15,241 bases of DNA from Rhodoferax sp. Lineage in GTDB: Bacteria > Pseudomonadota > Gammaproteobacteria > Burkholderiales > Burkholderiaceae. Made by a program: the position numbers and the translations under genes. The notes beneath the pieces were generated by a model. The model made no database searches. It had not been told where the DNA came from and worked only from the letters and a program-made list of their open reading frames with translations. Positions 8,249-14,501 of this stretch are shown one piece after another; within the stretch, counting starts at the first letter, position 1, and every line of letters starts with the position of its first letter. The stretch spans positions 1-15,241 of the forward strand of contig JAQGNA010000062.1 in assembly GCA_028292075.1 (NCBI GenBank). The letters are read 5' to 3'.

Positions 8249-9967
8249 ATGGTTTCTCAGATCCTGTCGATTCTGCGCGGCGCCCCGCCCGCCAGTAGAC
8301 CTGCACGCCCGGACCGCGCGCTGGCCTTGCTCCTGAAGGCCGCTTGCGTGCTGCTTCCCCTTTGCGGAGCGTCCGCGCAGGCTCAAACGGCCTGCGGGGC
8401 CTTCGATCCCGTCCGCAACGGTGCGTTCATTTTTCCCCTGGTCGATTGGACGAACGCGACATGGGTCAGCTCGGGCGCACCTACGGGAGGCGTCCAATAC
8501 CTCAATGACACCAATCCGGGCTCGCTTACGCAGACCATCTACGGTGTGTCTCCCGGGAGCCAGATCATGATGAACATGCGCTGGGGCAATGGCCAAATCT
8601 CCGTCTTCGACGGCAACCAGGTCAAGCTGGAGGTTCTGTACAACAACGTGGTTTATGCGACCTTCCTGACCTCCCCGTTCACCAATACCACGGTCAGTGG
8701 CGGCGTCGGGCCTGCGACCGGCGCCGGCTATTCCACCCAGAATGGCGCAACGATATCGCCCCCATTTGGCGTTACGAACTGGGGCACACCGATCAATCAG
8801 GCGACCTACACGATTACCTTGCCCAGTACGATTCCGCTGAGTGGTGTCCTTTTGATCCGGGCGGCCAGGACAGAATCTGCCAGTTCGGCAACCGATGACA
8901 TCTACCTCAGATCCGTTGCCGTGGACACTGCCACGGTCTGCCTGCGCAAAGTCAGCCAGGGGGGCATCGGTTCGTTCAACTTCACCAGCACCGGGCTGGA
9001 CACCGACCTGATCACCGCCGGTGTCCAGTCGCCGGCGACCATCGCCACTGCCACCGTCAATGCGCCGGTGGCCTACGACGCGGCCAACAGCCTCTACTCC
9101 GGCGTGCAGCCCATGGTGCGCACGACCACCGGTGGGTTCACCATCACTGAAAGCAGCATGCCGGCGGGATACCTTTTGTCGAGCATTGCCTGCGATGCGG
9201 GAACCGTCTCTCGCACCGGCGACACGGCCACGGTCAGCGGCCTGGCAGCCCTGGAGGACGTCACCTGCACCTTCACCAACGCGGTCCAGCCCCAGCTGCG
9301 CCTGCAGAAGCAGCTGCCTGACGGGCGCGTGGCACAGACCGACCAGTTCACGCTGACGATTGCCGGCACCGGCGGCCCCGCCGTCGCCACCACCACCGGC
9401 ACCGCCAGCACCGCGACCGGCGTTGCCACGTTGAACCCGGCGACCATCGGCAGCAGCTACACCCTGTCGGAAGCGTTGGTGACTGGCGGTGGCTCGGTGC
9501 TGGCCGACTACACCAGCACCTATGCCTGCACCAATACGCTGGCCGGCGGCCAGGCGCCCGGCAGCAGCGGCAGCAGCATCACGCTGACCCCCGTGGCGGG
9601 CGACGACCTCACCTGCACCATTTCGAATGCCGCTGTTGCACGCTCGGACCTGGCCATCGTGAAGACTTCCAGCGCGCCGACCCTGCAGTCCGGTGCCGTG
9701 GTCACCTACACGATCTCGGCCACGAACAACGGGCCGAGCGCCGCCAACGGCGCCGTGGTCCGCGACACCCCGGGTGCCGGACTCGACTGCACGACCCCCA
9801 GCCCGACGGCGACCTGCACCGCCACCGGCGGGGCCTTGTGCCCGTCGGCCACGGTGCCGGTGGCCAGCCTGCTCGGTCCGGGTGGCGTCACCATCGCGAC
9901 CATGCCTTCCGGCGGCAACATCAGCATGGCGCTGCAGTGCGTGGTCACGGCCACGGGAACGCCGTAA
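8249..9967 (+). CDS. Secreted DUF11 repeat surface protein, function unknown
   Basis: 572 residues. The N-terminus has a long basic region, then a hydrophobic segment (24-40) and a likely signal peptidase site at ASAQA/QTACG (after 45). Residues about 46-229 form a beta-rich domain with many Gly/Thr/Asn and a DDIYLRSVAVD ending, reminiscent of carbohydrate-binding beta sandwiches (inference). Two related segments follow (about 230-346 and 350-463), each ending in a Cys pair around (D)VTCTFTNA or DLTCTISNA (C315/C340, C427/C456). A DUF11 repeat (about 466-572) opens with LAIVKTSSAPTLQSGAVVTY. There is no C-terminal anchor, LPXTG motif or autotransporter barrel, so it is either released or held non-covalently. 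The start ATG lacks a clear Shine-Dalgarno. GC is about 55-58% in sampled early stretches and above 80% in a sampled later one, suggesting a mosaic origin. DUF11 proteins are often adhesin-like; no specific role is supported. Confidence 0.85.
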   Translation: MVSQILSILRGAPPASRPARPDRALALLLKAACVLLPLCGASAQAQTACGAFDPVRNGAFIFPLVDWTNATWVSSGAPTGGVQYLNDTNPGSLTQTIYGVSPGSQIMMNMRWGNGQISVFDGNQVKLEVLYNNVVYATFLTSPFTNTTVSGGVGPATGAGYSTQNGATISPPFGVTNWGTPINQATYTITLPSTIPLSGVLLIRAARTESASSATDDIYLRSVAVDTATVCLRKVSQGGIGSFNFTSTGLDTDLITAGVQSPATIATATVNAPVAYDAANSLYSGVQPMVRTTTGGFTITESSMPAGYLLSSIACDAGTVSRTGDTATVSGLAALEDVTCTFTNAVQPQLRLQKQLPDGRVAQTDQFTLTIAGTGGPAVATTTGTASTATGVATLNPATIGSSYTLSEALVTGGGSVLADYTSTYACTNTLAGGQAPGSSGSSITLTPVAGDDLTCTISNAAVARSDLAIVKTSSAPTLQSGAVVTYTISATNNGPSAANGAVVRDTPGAGLDCTTPSPTATCTATGGALCPSATVPVASLLGPGGVTIATMPSGGNISMALQCVVTATGTP

Positions 9968-10012
9968 CGGCAGCTTTGCCGCGATCCGCCTTGGGGGGCG
10001 CCGATTCGTGGC

Positions 10013-10028
10013 GGCCCCGGTCGGGGCC
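10013..10028. terminator. GC-rich hairpin between convergent genes, possible bidirectional terminator
   Basis: GGCCCCG-GT-CGGGGCC is a perfect 7-bp inverted repeat in the 102-base gap between the convergent DUF11 gene and hslR. There is no T tract on either side, so intrinsic termination would be weak. It may only mark the 3' ends or protect them from exonucleases. Confidence 0.3.
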
Positions 10029-10069
10029 TGCTGCGCGCATCACTCGCGCCGACAGCGCCGTGGCGCCAG

Positions 10070-10483
10070 TCAGTCTTTGATGGAAGCACTCCAGCGCTGG
10101 CCCCATGGGTCGCCCGCGTTGTCCAGATCGCGCCGCTGCCGCTTGGTGGGGCGGCCGTGGTCGATGCTGAGTGCCGGCTCGGGGGCCAGGCGGCGTTGCT
10201 CGGCGGCCTTCTGGCGGGTGGCGAGGCTCTCGGCCGTCTCCGCATAGAGGGCCTGCGCCACGGGGGCCGGGCCCCGGGTGCCGCTGATGCCGCGCACTTC
10301 GACGGTGCGCACCATCGGGCCCTGGCGCAGCGTGACCATTTCGCCAACATGCACTTCGCGCGCGGGCTTCACGTCGTGCCCGCCCACCTGTACGCGGCCC
10401 TTGCCGATCTCATCTGTGGCAAGCGTGCGGGTCTTGTAAAACCGGGCCGCCCACAACCACTTGTCGATTCTGATTTTTTCCAT
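10070..10483 (-). CDS. hslR: S4-domain RNA-binding protein, Hsp15 family
   Basis: 137 residues, matching Hsp15 (133 in E. coli). This heat-shock protein binds 50S subunits carrying stalled nascent chains and helps recycle them. An S4 RNA-binding domain occupies about 2-60: RIDKWLWAARFYKTRTLA, then GKGRVQVGG and VKPAREVHVGEMV. The tail is basic and ends in the typical GRPTKRQRRDLD segment. The ATG at 10483-10481 shares one base with the TGA of the upstream tctE (TGATG), so hslR is probably translated by ribosomes finishing tctE. This genomic partner is unexpected for a heat-shock ribosome factor. The family call is strong; the role in this organism is inferred from E. coli. Confidence 0.93.
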   Translation of the reverse strand: MEKIRIDKWLWAARFYKTRTLATDEIGKGRVQVGGHDVKPAREVHVGEMVTLRQGPMVRTVEVRGISGTRGPAPVAQALYAETAESLATRQKAAEQRRLAPEPALSIDHGRPTKRQRRDLDNAGDPWGQRWSASIKD

Positions 10484-11940
10484 CAGGGTCCATTCTGACC
10501 CATTGCCGCCGCCGGCAGCAGCACGACGGCGTCCAGGCCCGCGACGTGGCCATGGTCTTCCCGGTTGTCGAGCGCGATGGTGCCCCCGAGCGCCTGCACG
10601 ATTTCGAAGCAGATGGCCAGGCCTAGGCCGGAGCCGCTGCGCACGTCGCCCGCCGAAAACGGCTGGTACAGCCGCTGCGCCAGCTCGGGACCGATGCCCG
10701 GGCCGCTGTCGGCCACGCGCAGTGCGGCCTGCCCGGCGTCGACGCCGACCCGCACGGCCAGGGTCGCGCCCTGCGGCGTGTGCTTGATCGCGTTGTGCAG
10801 CAGGTTGCGCGCCAGTTCCCGCAGCATCCAGTCATGGGCCTGTACAGGTGCCGGGCGGGTGGCGATCTCGAAGTCGATGTCCTTGTCGGCCAGCAGGGGC
10901 GAGAGGTCGATCGCCACGGCGCGAACCACGGCCGACCAGTCGATCACCGGCGCGTCGGCCTCCAGGCGGAGCTGCTCCACCTTGGCCAGGTTCAGCATCT
11001 GGTTGGCCAGGGCGGTGGCGCGGTCCACGGTGCCGTTGATCTCCTGCAGGGCCTGGCGCGGTGGCACGTCGTCGCGCAGGGCCGACTGCACCTGCGTCTT
11101 CAGCACCGCGAGCGGCGTGCGCAGCTGGTGGGCGGCGTCGCGCACGAAGCGCTTCTGGTGGTCGAGCAGGCGCTGCAGGCGCAGCATCACGTCGTTGGTT
11201 GCGTCGACCAGGGGCCGCAGTTCCCTTGGCGCGTCGACAGCGGTGATGCGGGTCAGGTCGCCTTCGGCCCGGCCCTGCAGTTCGGCGCTGAGCCTTCGCA
11301 CCGGCCGCGTCGCCTGCTGGACCACCACCACCACGACCAGGGCGATCAGCAGCACCAGCGCGGCCTGCCGCCAAAGGGTGTCGACCAGGATCTGCCGCGC
11401 CAGCGCCCGCCGCAGCGACAGGGTCTCGGCCACCTGCACCACGGCCATGCCACGGCCATTGGCGCTGGCGACCGGCTGCAGCAGCACCGCGATCCGTACC
11501 GGTTCGTCGCGGAATTCGCCGTCGTAGAAGTCAACGAGTGCGGAATAGGCCGGCTGCTGTGGAATCCGCCCGTGCCAGAACGGCAGCTCGGCAAAGCCCG
11601 AGACAAGTTCTCCGTCCAGGCTCGATACCCGGTAGTAGATGCGGCTCTGGTTGTCTGCCTCGAAAGCCTCCAGCGCGGCATACGGCACGGTGGCGCGCAG
11701 CTGGGATTGCTGGTCGTAGCCGCTCACGTCGAGCTGCTCGCCGATCGACTTGGCCGAGGCCAGCAGAGTGCGGTCATAGGCGACGTTCACCGCGCGCTGG
11801 GCCTGCGCATACACGCTGAAGGCGTTCACGCCGACGAACAGGATCACCGGCACCAGGATGCCCAGCAGCAGGTAGCGGCGCAGCGAAAGCGGCTGGTAGG
11901 TCGTGTTGGCGCGGGGCTGGCGGGCGCGACCTCGCCTCAT
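10483..11940 (-). CDS. tctE: Sensor histidine kinase, TctE type
   Basis: Inner-membrane kinase of 485 residues, likely sensing tri- or dicarboxylates and phosphorylating the neighbouring TctD. TM1 is at about 22-44 after a basic N-terminus, a periplasmic sensor at about 45-190 (2CSK_N-like, as in TctE/QseC relatives), TM2 at about 192-209 (VLLIALVVVVVV), HAMP at about 210-262, and HisKA with phosphoacceptor His271 (DAAHQLRTPLAVLKTQV). The ATPase domain has the N box NLLHNAIKHT (379-388), G1 DSGPGIG (411-417) and G2 GSGLGLAI (436-443). All catalytic motifs are intact. The TctE assignment rests on the family features plus the divergent tctC-tctB-tctA operon next door. The ATG overlaps the tctD stop (ATGA) and the stop overlaps the hslR ATG (TGATG), giving a tight tctD-tctE-hslR operon. 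Confidence 0.92.
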   Translation of the reverse strand: MRRGRARQPRANTTYQPLSLRRYLLLGILVPVILFVGVNAFSVYAQAQRAVNVAYDRTLLASAKSIGEQLDVSGYDQQSQLRATVPYAALEAFEADNQSRIYYRVSSLDGELVSGFAELPFWHGRIPQQPAYSALVDFYDGEFRDEPVRIAVLLQPVASANGRGMAVVQVAETLSLRRALARQILVDTLWRQAALVLLIALVVVVVVQQATRPVRRLSAELQGRAEGDLTRITAVDAPRELRPLVDATNDVMLRLQRLLDHQKRFVRDAAHQLRTPLAVLKTQVQSALRDDVPPRQALQEINGTVDRATALANQMLNLAKVEQLRLEADAPVIDWSAVVRAVAIDLSPLLADKDIDFEIATRPAPVQAHDWMLRELARNLLHNAIKHTPQGATLAVRVGVDAGQAALRVADSGPGIGPELAQRLYQPFSAGDVRSGSGLGLAICFEIVQALGGTIALDNREDHGHVAGLDAVVLLPAAAMGQNGP

Positions 11941-12626
11941 TCATGCGCCTTCAACAGGTAGCCCAGACCGCGCAGCGTCATCAGCGTGACGCCCGTATGC
12001 GCCAGCTTCTTGCGCAGCCGGTAGACCACGACCTCGATGGCCTCGTACTGCACGTCCTGTTCGCCGGGGAACACCAGTTCGAACAGCCGTTCCTTGGCCA
12101 CCGCATGGCCGGGCTTGGCCATGAGGGTCTGCAGCAGCGCCAGTTCCCGCGGGGTCAGCTCCAGCACCTGGTCGCGGAAGTAGACGGCGCCGCTGTCCTT
12201 CTCGCAGCGCAGTTCGCCGACCATCAGCGAGCTGGGCGCGGCGGCCTCGGCGTCCAGGGCCAGGCTGGTGCTGCGCCGCACCAGGGCGCGCAGCCGGGCT
12301 TCGAGCTCTTCGAGGTCGAAGGGCTTGGGCAGGTAGTCGTCGGCGCCGGCGTTGAGCCCGAGGATGCGGTCGCCGACGGTGCCGCGCGCGGTGAGGATCA
12401 GCACCGGCGTGCGCAGGCCCTGGCGGCGGGCGGCGGCCAGCACCTGCAGGCCGTCCATGCCCGGCAACGACAGGTCGAGCATGACCACGTCGGGCGGTGC
12501 TTCGACCCATTGCTGCAGCGCCAGGCGGCCGTCGCCACAGGCCTGCACGGCCATGCCGCGCCGGCTCAGGGCGCGCTGCAGCGTGGTTTGCATGGCGGGA
12601 TCGTCTTCGACAAGCAGCAATTTCAT
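11937..12626 (-). CDS. tctD: OmpR-family response regulator, TctD type
   Basis: Transcription factor of 229 residues paired with TctE and the probable activator of the divergent tctCBA operon. The receiver domain (1-118) has acidic Glu7/Asp8/Asp9, phosphoacceptor Asp51 (VVMLDLSLPGMDG), Thr79 (LILTARG) and Lys101 (DYLPKPFDLEELEARLR). A winged-helix DNA-binding domain spans about 134-226, with LTPRELALLQTLM, the recognition-helix region EAIEVVVYRLRKKL and the wing LRGLGYLL. The ATG at 12626 is preceded by GAGGAAA at good spacing. An in-frame ATG at 12704 would add 26 unrelated residues through the promoter region. The stop overlaps the tctE start as ATGA. The probable target sites lie in the 110-base gap to tctC. 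Confidence 0.93.
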   Translation of the reverse strand: MKLLLVEDDPAMQTTLQRALSRRGMAVQACGDGRLALQQWVEAPPDVVMLDLSLPGMDGLQVLAAARRQGLRTPVLILTARGTVGDRILGLNAGADDYLPKPFDLEELEARLRALVRRSTSLALDAEAAAPSSLMVGELRCEKDSGAVYFRDQVLELTPRELALLQTLMAKPGHAVAKERLFELVFPGEQDVQYEAIEVVVYRLRKKLAHTGVTLMTLRGLGYLLKAHE

Positions 12627-12650
12627 GGGGGTTTCCTCGACCGTCACATT

Positions 12651-12668
12651 AGCATTTCCCCTAATGCT
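12651..12668. promoter_or_regulatory. Inverted repeat in the tctD/tctC intergenic region
   Basis: AGCATT (12651-12656) and AATGCT (12663-12668) form a perfect inverted repeat with a 6-base spacer (TCCCCT). It is an AT-rich island in GC-rich DNA, 25-42 bases upstream of the tctD start. It could be an operator for an unknown regulator or part of the tctD promoter or leader. No factor can be named. Confidence 0.4.
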
Positions 12669-12672
12669 TTCC

Positions 12673-12710
12673 GACAGCCGTTTGACAGCCGCAAGGGGCA
12701 TCATCGACAG
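12673..12710 (+). promoter_or_regulatory. Phased GACAG direct repeats overlapping a TTGACA -35, candidate TctD-controlled tctC promoter
   Basis: GACAGCCG occurs at 12673-12680 and again at 12684-12691, exactly 11 bases apart. A shorter GACAG starts at 12706, 22 bases after the second. All three therefore lie on the same DNA face. OmpR/PhoB-family regulators typically bind direct repeats with a period of about 11 bases. A perfect -35 hexamer, TTGACA, lies at 12682-12687 inside the second repeat. The position 17 bases downstream (CGACAG) is a poor -10, which suits an activator-dependent promoter. The tctC ribosome-binding site AGGAG is at 12726-12730, 6 bases before the ATG at 12737. Confidence 0.45.
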
Positions 12711-12736
12711 GTTGTTCGTCTATACAGGAGACCTAG

Positions 12737-13696
12737 ATGCGTCGCGATACCTTTCTGAAATCCCTGGCCGCGCTGGCCGCCGCCGGCACGCTGCCCATGA
12801 CAGCCCGCGCCGGTGCGAATGTCAAGATGATGATCCCGGCAAATCCCGGCGGTGGCTGGGACACCACGGGCCGCGCCCTGGGCAAGGCCATGTCCGATTC
12901 CAAGGTGGCCGACACGGTGACCTACGACAACAAGGGCGGCGCGGCCGGCGCGCTGGGCCTGGCCCAGTTCGTCAACGGCTCCAAGGGCGACCCGAACGCG
13001 CTGATGGTCATGGGCGCGGTCATGCTGGGCGGCATCATCACCGGCAAGCCGCCGGTCAACCTGTCGCAGGCCACACCCATTGCCCGCATCACCAGCGAAT
13101 ACAACGTGTTCGTGCTGCCCTCCAATTCGCCGTTCAAGACCATGGCCGACGTGGTCGCCCAGCTCAAGAAAGACCCGGGCAGCGTGAAGTGGGGCGGCGG
13201 TTCGCGCGGCTCCACCGAGCATGTGGCCGCGGCCATGATCGCGCAGAAGGTCGGGGCCGATCCGTCCAAGATCAACTACGTCGCCTTCCGTGGCGGCGGT
13301 GAGGCCACCGCGGCCATCCTGGGCGGCAACGTCACCATCGGCGGCAGCGGCTACAGCGAGTTCGCCGAATACATCGCGGCCGGCAAGATGAAGGCCATCG
13401 CCGTCACCTCCGAGCAGCGCCTGCCGGGCATCAACGTGCCCACGCTGAAGGAGCAGGGCATCGACGTGGTGATCGGCAACTGGCGCGGCGTGTACGGCGC
13501 GCCCGGCATCAACGAGGCGCAGAAGAAGGCCCTCACCGACATGCTGATGACCGCACTGAAGTCGCCGGCCTGGGCCGAAGCGGTGAAGAAGAACGACTGG
13601 ACCCCGGCCGTGCTGACCGGCGACGCCTTCGCCAAGTTCGTCGACGACGACTTCGCGAGCCTGCGCGCCATCATGGTGAAGTCCGGAATGATCTAA
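12737..13696 (+). CDS. tctC: Tripartite tricarboxylate transporter substrate-binding protein TctC
   Basis: Periplasmic binding protein of 319 residues that captures a carboxylate (citrate or a related acid) for the TctA/TctB membrane complex. A signal peptide spans about 1-25 with cleavage at ARA/GANVK. Family features in order: MMIPANPGGGWDTTGRALG (31-49), VTYDNKGGAAGALGL, a WGGGSRGSTEHV ligand-loop segment, YVAFRGGGEATAAILGG and a C-terminal KFVDDDFASLRAIMVKSGMI. Length and motifs match the Bug/TctC family. The N-terminal twin arginine (MRRDTFLK) has one residue too many before FLK for the standard Tat motif, so Sec export is likelier. AGGAG 6 bases before the ATG is a strong ribosome-binding site. 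It is the first gene of tctCBA and is followed directly by a stable hairpin. The substrate cannot be read from sequence. Confidence 0.94.
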   Translation: MRRDTFLKSLAALAAAGTLPMTARAGANVKMMIPANPGGGWDTTGRALGKAMSDSKVADTVTYDNKGGAAGALGLAQFVNGSKGDPNALMVMGAVMLGGIITGKPPVNLSQATPIARITSEYNVFVLPSNSPFKTMADVVAQLKKDPGSVKWGGGSRGSTEHVAAAMIAQKVGADPSKINYVAFRGGGEATAAILGGNVTIGGSGYSEFAEYIAAGKMKAIAVTSEQRLPGINVPTLKEQGIDVVIGNWRGVYGAPGINEAQKKALTDMLMTALKSPAWAEAVKKNDWTPAVLTGDAFAKFVDDDFASLRAIMVKSGMI

Positions 13697-13699
13697 AGA

Positions 13700-13730
13700 C
13701 TTCGGGCCGGTCGCTCGACCGGCCCTGAAG
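13700..13730 (+). terminator. Strong hairpin after tctC, probable attenuator or mRNA-stabilising stem
   Basis: GGGCCGGTCG (13704-13713) and CGACCGGCCC (13716-13725) pair perfectly over 10 bases. CTTC/GAAG outside extends the stem past one unpaired T. It begins 3 bases after the tctC stop and lacks a T tract, so read-through into tctB is expected. Binding-protein genes are commonly followed by such stems, which raise their output over the membrane components. Confidence 0.55.
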
Positions 13731-13800
13731 CCGCGCGCAGTCCTCACCTGAAGACCGCGTGCCGTTCCCACCCAGCCCGGTTCCGGGAGAGAAAAAAATC

Positions 13801-14322
13801 ATGACCACCACCACCTCGCCCCAAGCCGCCAGCTGGCCACAGACCTTGGTCGGCATCGGCGTGCTGCTGACCGGGCTCGCGCTCGGCTTCGGCGCCATCA
13901 GCATTTCGTCCGAGGCCGGCTACGGCGGCGTCGGGCCCAACTTCCTGCCGTGGCTCGTGTCCATCGTGCTGACCATCTGCGGCGCCTGGATCATCTGGGA
14001 GGCGCGCACCGGCGGCTTCCGCGAACTCGACGAGCCTTCGGGCGCCGCCAACGGCTACTGGCCGGCGTTCGTGTGGGTGTCGGCCGGGCTGCTGCTCAAC
14101 GCCGTGCTCATCACCACCATCGGCTTCATCCTCAGCTGCACCATGTGCTACGTGCTCGCGGTGCAGGGCCTGCGGCGCGCCAGCGGCCAGCCATCGGGCG
14201 CACCGCGCATCTGGGTCATCGACACCATCACCGGCTTCCTCATCGCGGCGCCGGTTTTCTGGATGTTCACGCAATTTTTGGCCATCAATCTGCCTGGCCT
14301 GACTTCGACCGGATGGCTCTGA
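13801..14322 (+). CDS. tctB: Tripartite tricarboxylate transporter small membrane subunit TctB
   Basis: Small integral membrane subunit, 173 residues, partner of TctA in the transporter. Four to five hydrophobic segments are seen: about 13-35, 45-67, 88-122 (possibly two passes) and 138-162. The family segment SEAGYGGVGPNFLPWLVSIV at 37-56 (compare the usual G-x-GP-x-x-xP pattern) supports the call, with position between tctC and tctA. ATG at 13801 is chosen because GGGAGA lies about 10 bases upstream. A GTG at 13759 in frame would add a proline-rich stretch unlike the family. The 104-base gap after tctC holds the hairpin. The TGA at 14320-14322 overlaps an ATG (TGATG) that opens the repeat-encoded small ORF rather than tctA. 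Confidence 0.9.
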   Translation: MTTTTSPQAASWPQTLVGIGVLLTGLALGFGAISISSEAGYGGVGPNFLPWLVSIVLTICGAWIIWEARTGGFRELDEPSGAANGYWPAFVWVSAGLLLNAVLITTIGFILSCTMCYVLAVQGLRRASGQPSGAPRIWVIDTITGFLIAAPVFWMFTQFLAINLPGLTSTGWL

Positions 14323-14411
14323 TGATGTACCCCCACGCGCATTACTTCGTATATTCGCTGCCCCCCGAGGGGGCGCAAGCCTCCCTAGGGGCGGCCCGTC
14401 GGAAGGCTTGA
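14322..14411 (+). CDS. Small ORF encoded by repeat copy 1 (possible coupling peptide)
   Basis: An ORF of 28-29 codons (MYPHAHYF to GAARRKA, with ATG at 14322 or 14325). The first ATG shares a base with the tctB stop (TGATG), so ribosomes finishing tctB could enter it directly. It ends in TGA at 14409-14411, with GGAAGG upstream of the ATG of the second copy. The peptide has no recognisable domain and a basic tail. Translation is plausible from the layout, but a function for the peptide itself is not supported; the ORF may only relay ribosomes to tctA. Confidence 0.3.
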   Translation: MMYPHAHYFVYSLPPEGAQASLGAARRKA

Positions 14412-14500
14412 ACATGTACCCCCACGCGCATTACTTCGTATATTCGCTGCCCCCCGAGGGGGCGCAAGCCTCCCTAGGGGCGGCCCGTCGGAAGGCTTGA
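14325..14500 (+). repeat. Two perfect 87-base tandem copies between tctB and tctA
   Basis: Copy 1 is 14325-14411 and copy 2 is 14414-14500. They are identical and separated by two bases (period 89). Each contains a GCCCCC-CGA-GGGGGC hairpin, a CCCTAGGG palindrome, and AAGCCTCC that can pair with the terminal GGAAGGCTT (14377-14384 with 14401-14409; 14466-14473 with 14490-14498). The GC-rich palindromic core resembles dispersed intergenic repeats that I recall from Comamonadaceae genomes; this needs a search. No other copy was seen in this window. No transposase or target-site duplication is evident. Confidence 0.92.
14414..14500 (+). CDS. Small ORF encoded by repeat copy 2 (possible coupling peptide)
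   Basis: Identical 28-codon ORF to the one in copy 1. Its ATG is 2 bases after the previous TGA and is served by GGAAGG at 14401-14406. Its own TGA (14498-14500) lies one base before the tctA ATG at 14502. Its terminal GGAAGG (14490-14495) is the apparent tctA ribosome-binding site, at an ideal 6-base spacing. Coding status is inferred from this stop-start chain only. Confidence 0.3.
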   Translation: MYPHAHYFVYSLPPEGAQASLGAARRKA

Positions 14501-14501
14501 C

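Noticed and set aside
8348..8370. Lipoprotein signal (Cys39 in the hydrophobic segment, LLPLCG)
   Set aside because: The residue before the Cys is Leu, which does not fit a lipobox. A standard signal peptidase I site follows at ASAQA.
10780..11961. 393-residue plus-strand frame antisense to tctE
   Set aside because: Gln/His/Arg-rich shadow. tctE has all histidine kinase motifs in the other strand.
12737..12811. Tat signal on TctC (MRRDTFLK)
   Set aside because: Two residues separate RR from FLK where the motif allows one. TctC-family proteins are normally Sec-exported.
12701..13771. 356-residue minus-strand frame antisense to tctC
   Set aside because: Shadow of tctC without any domain signal.
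14325..14500. Tandem repeat as a CRISPR array or insertion-sequence end
   Set aside because: Only two copies, 87 bases long with a 2-base spacer, and no transposase, cas gene or target duplication.
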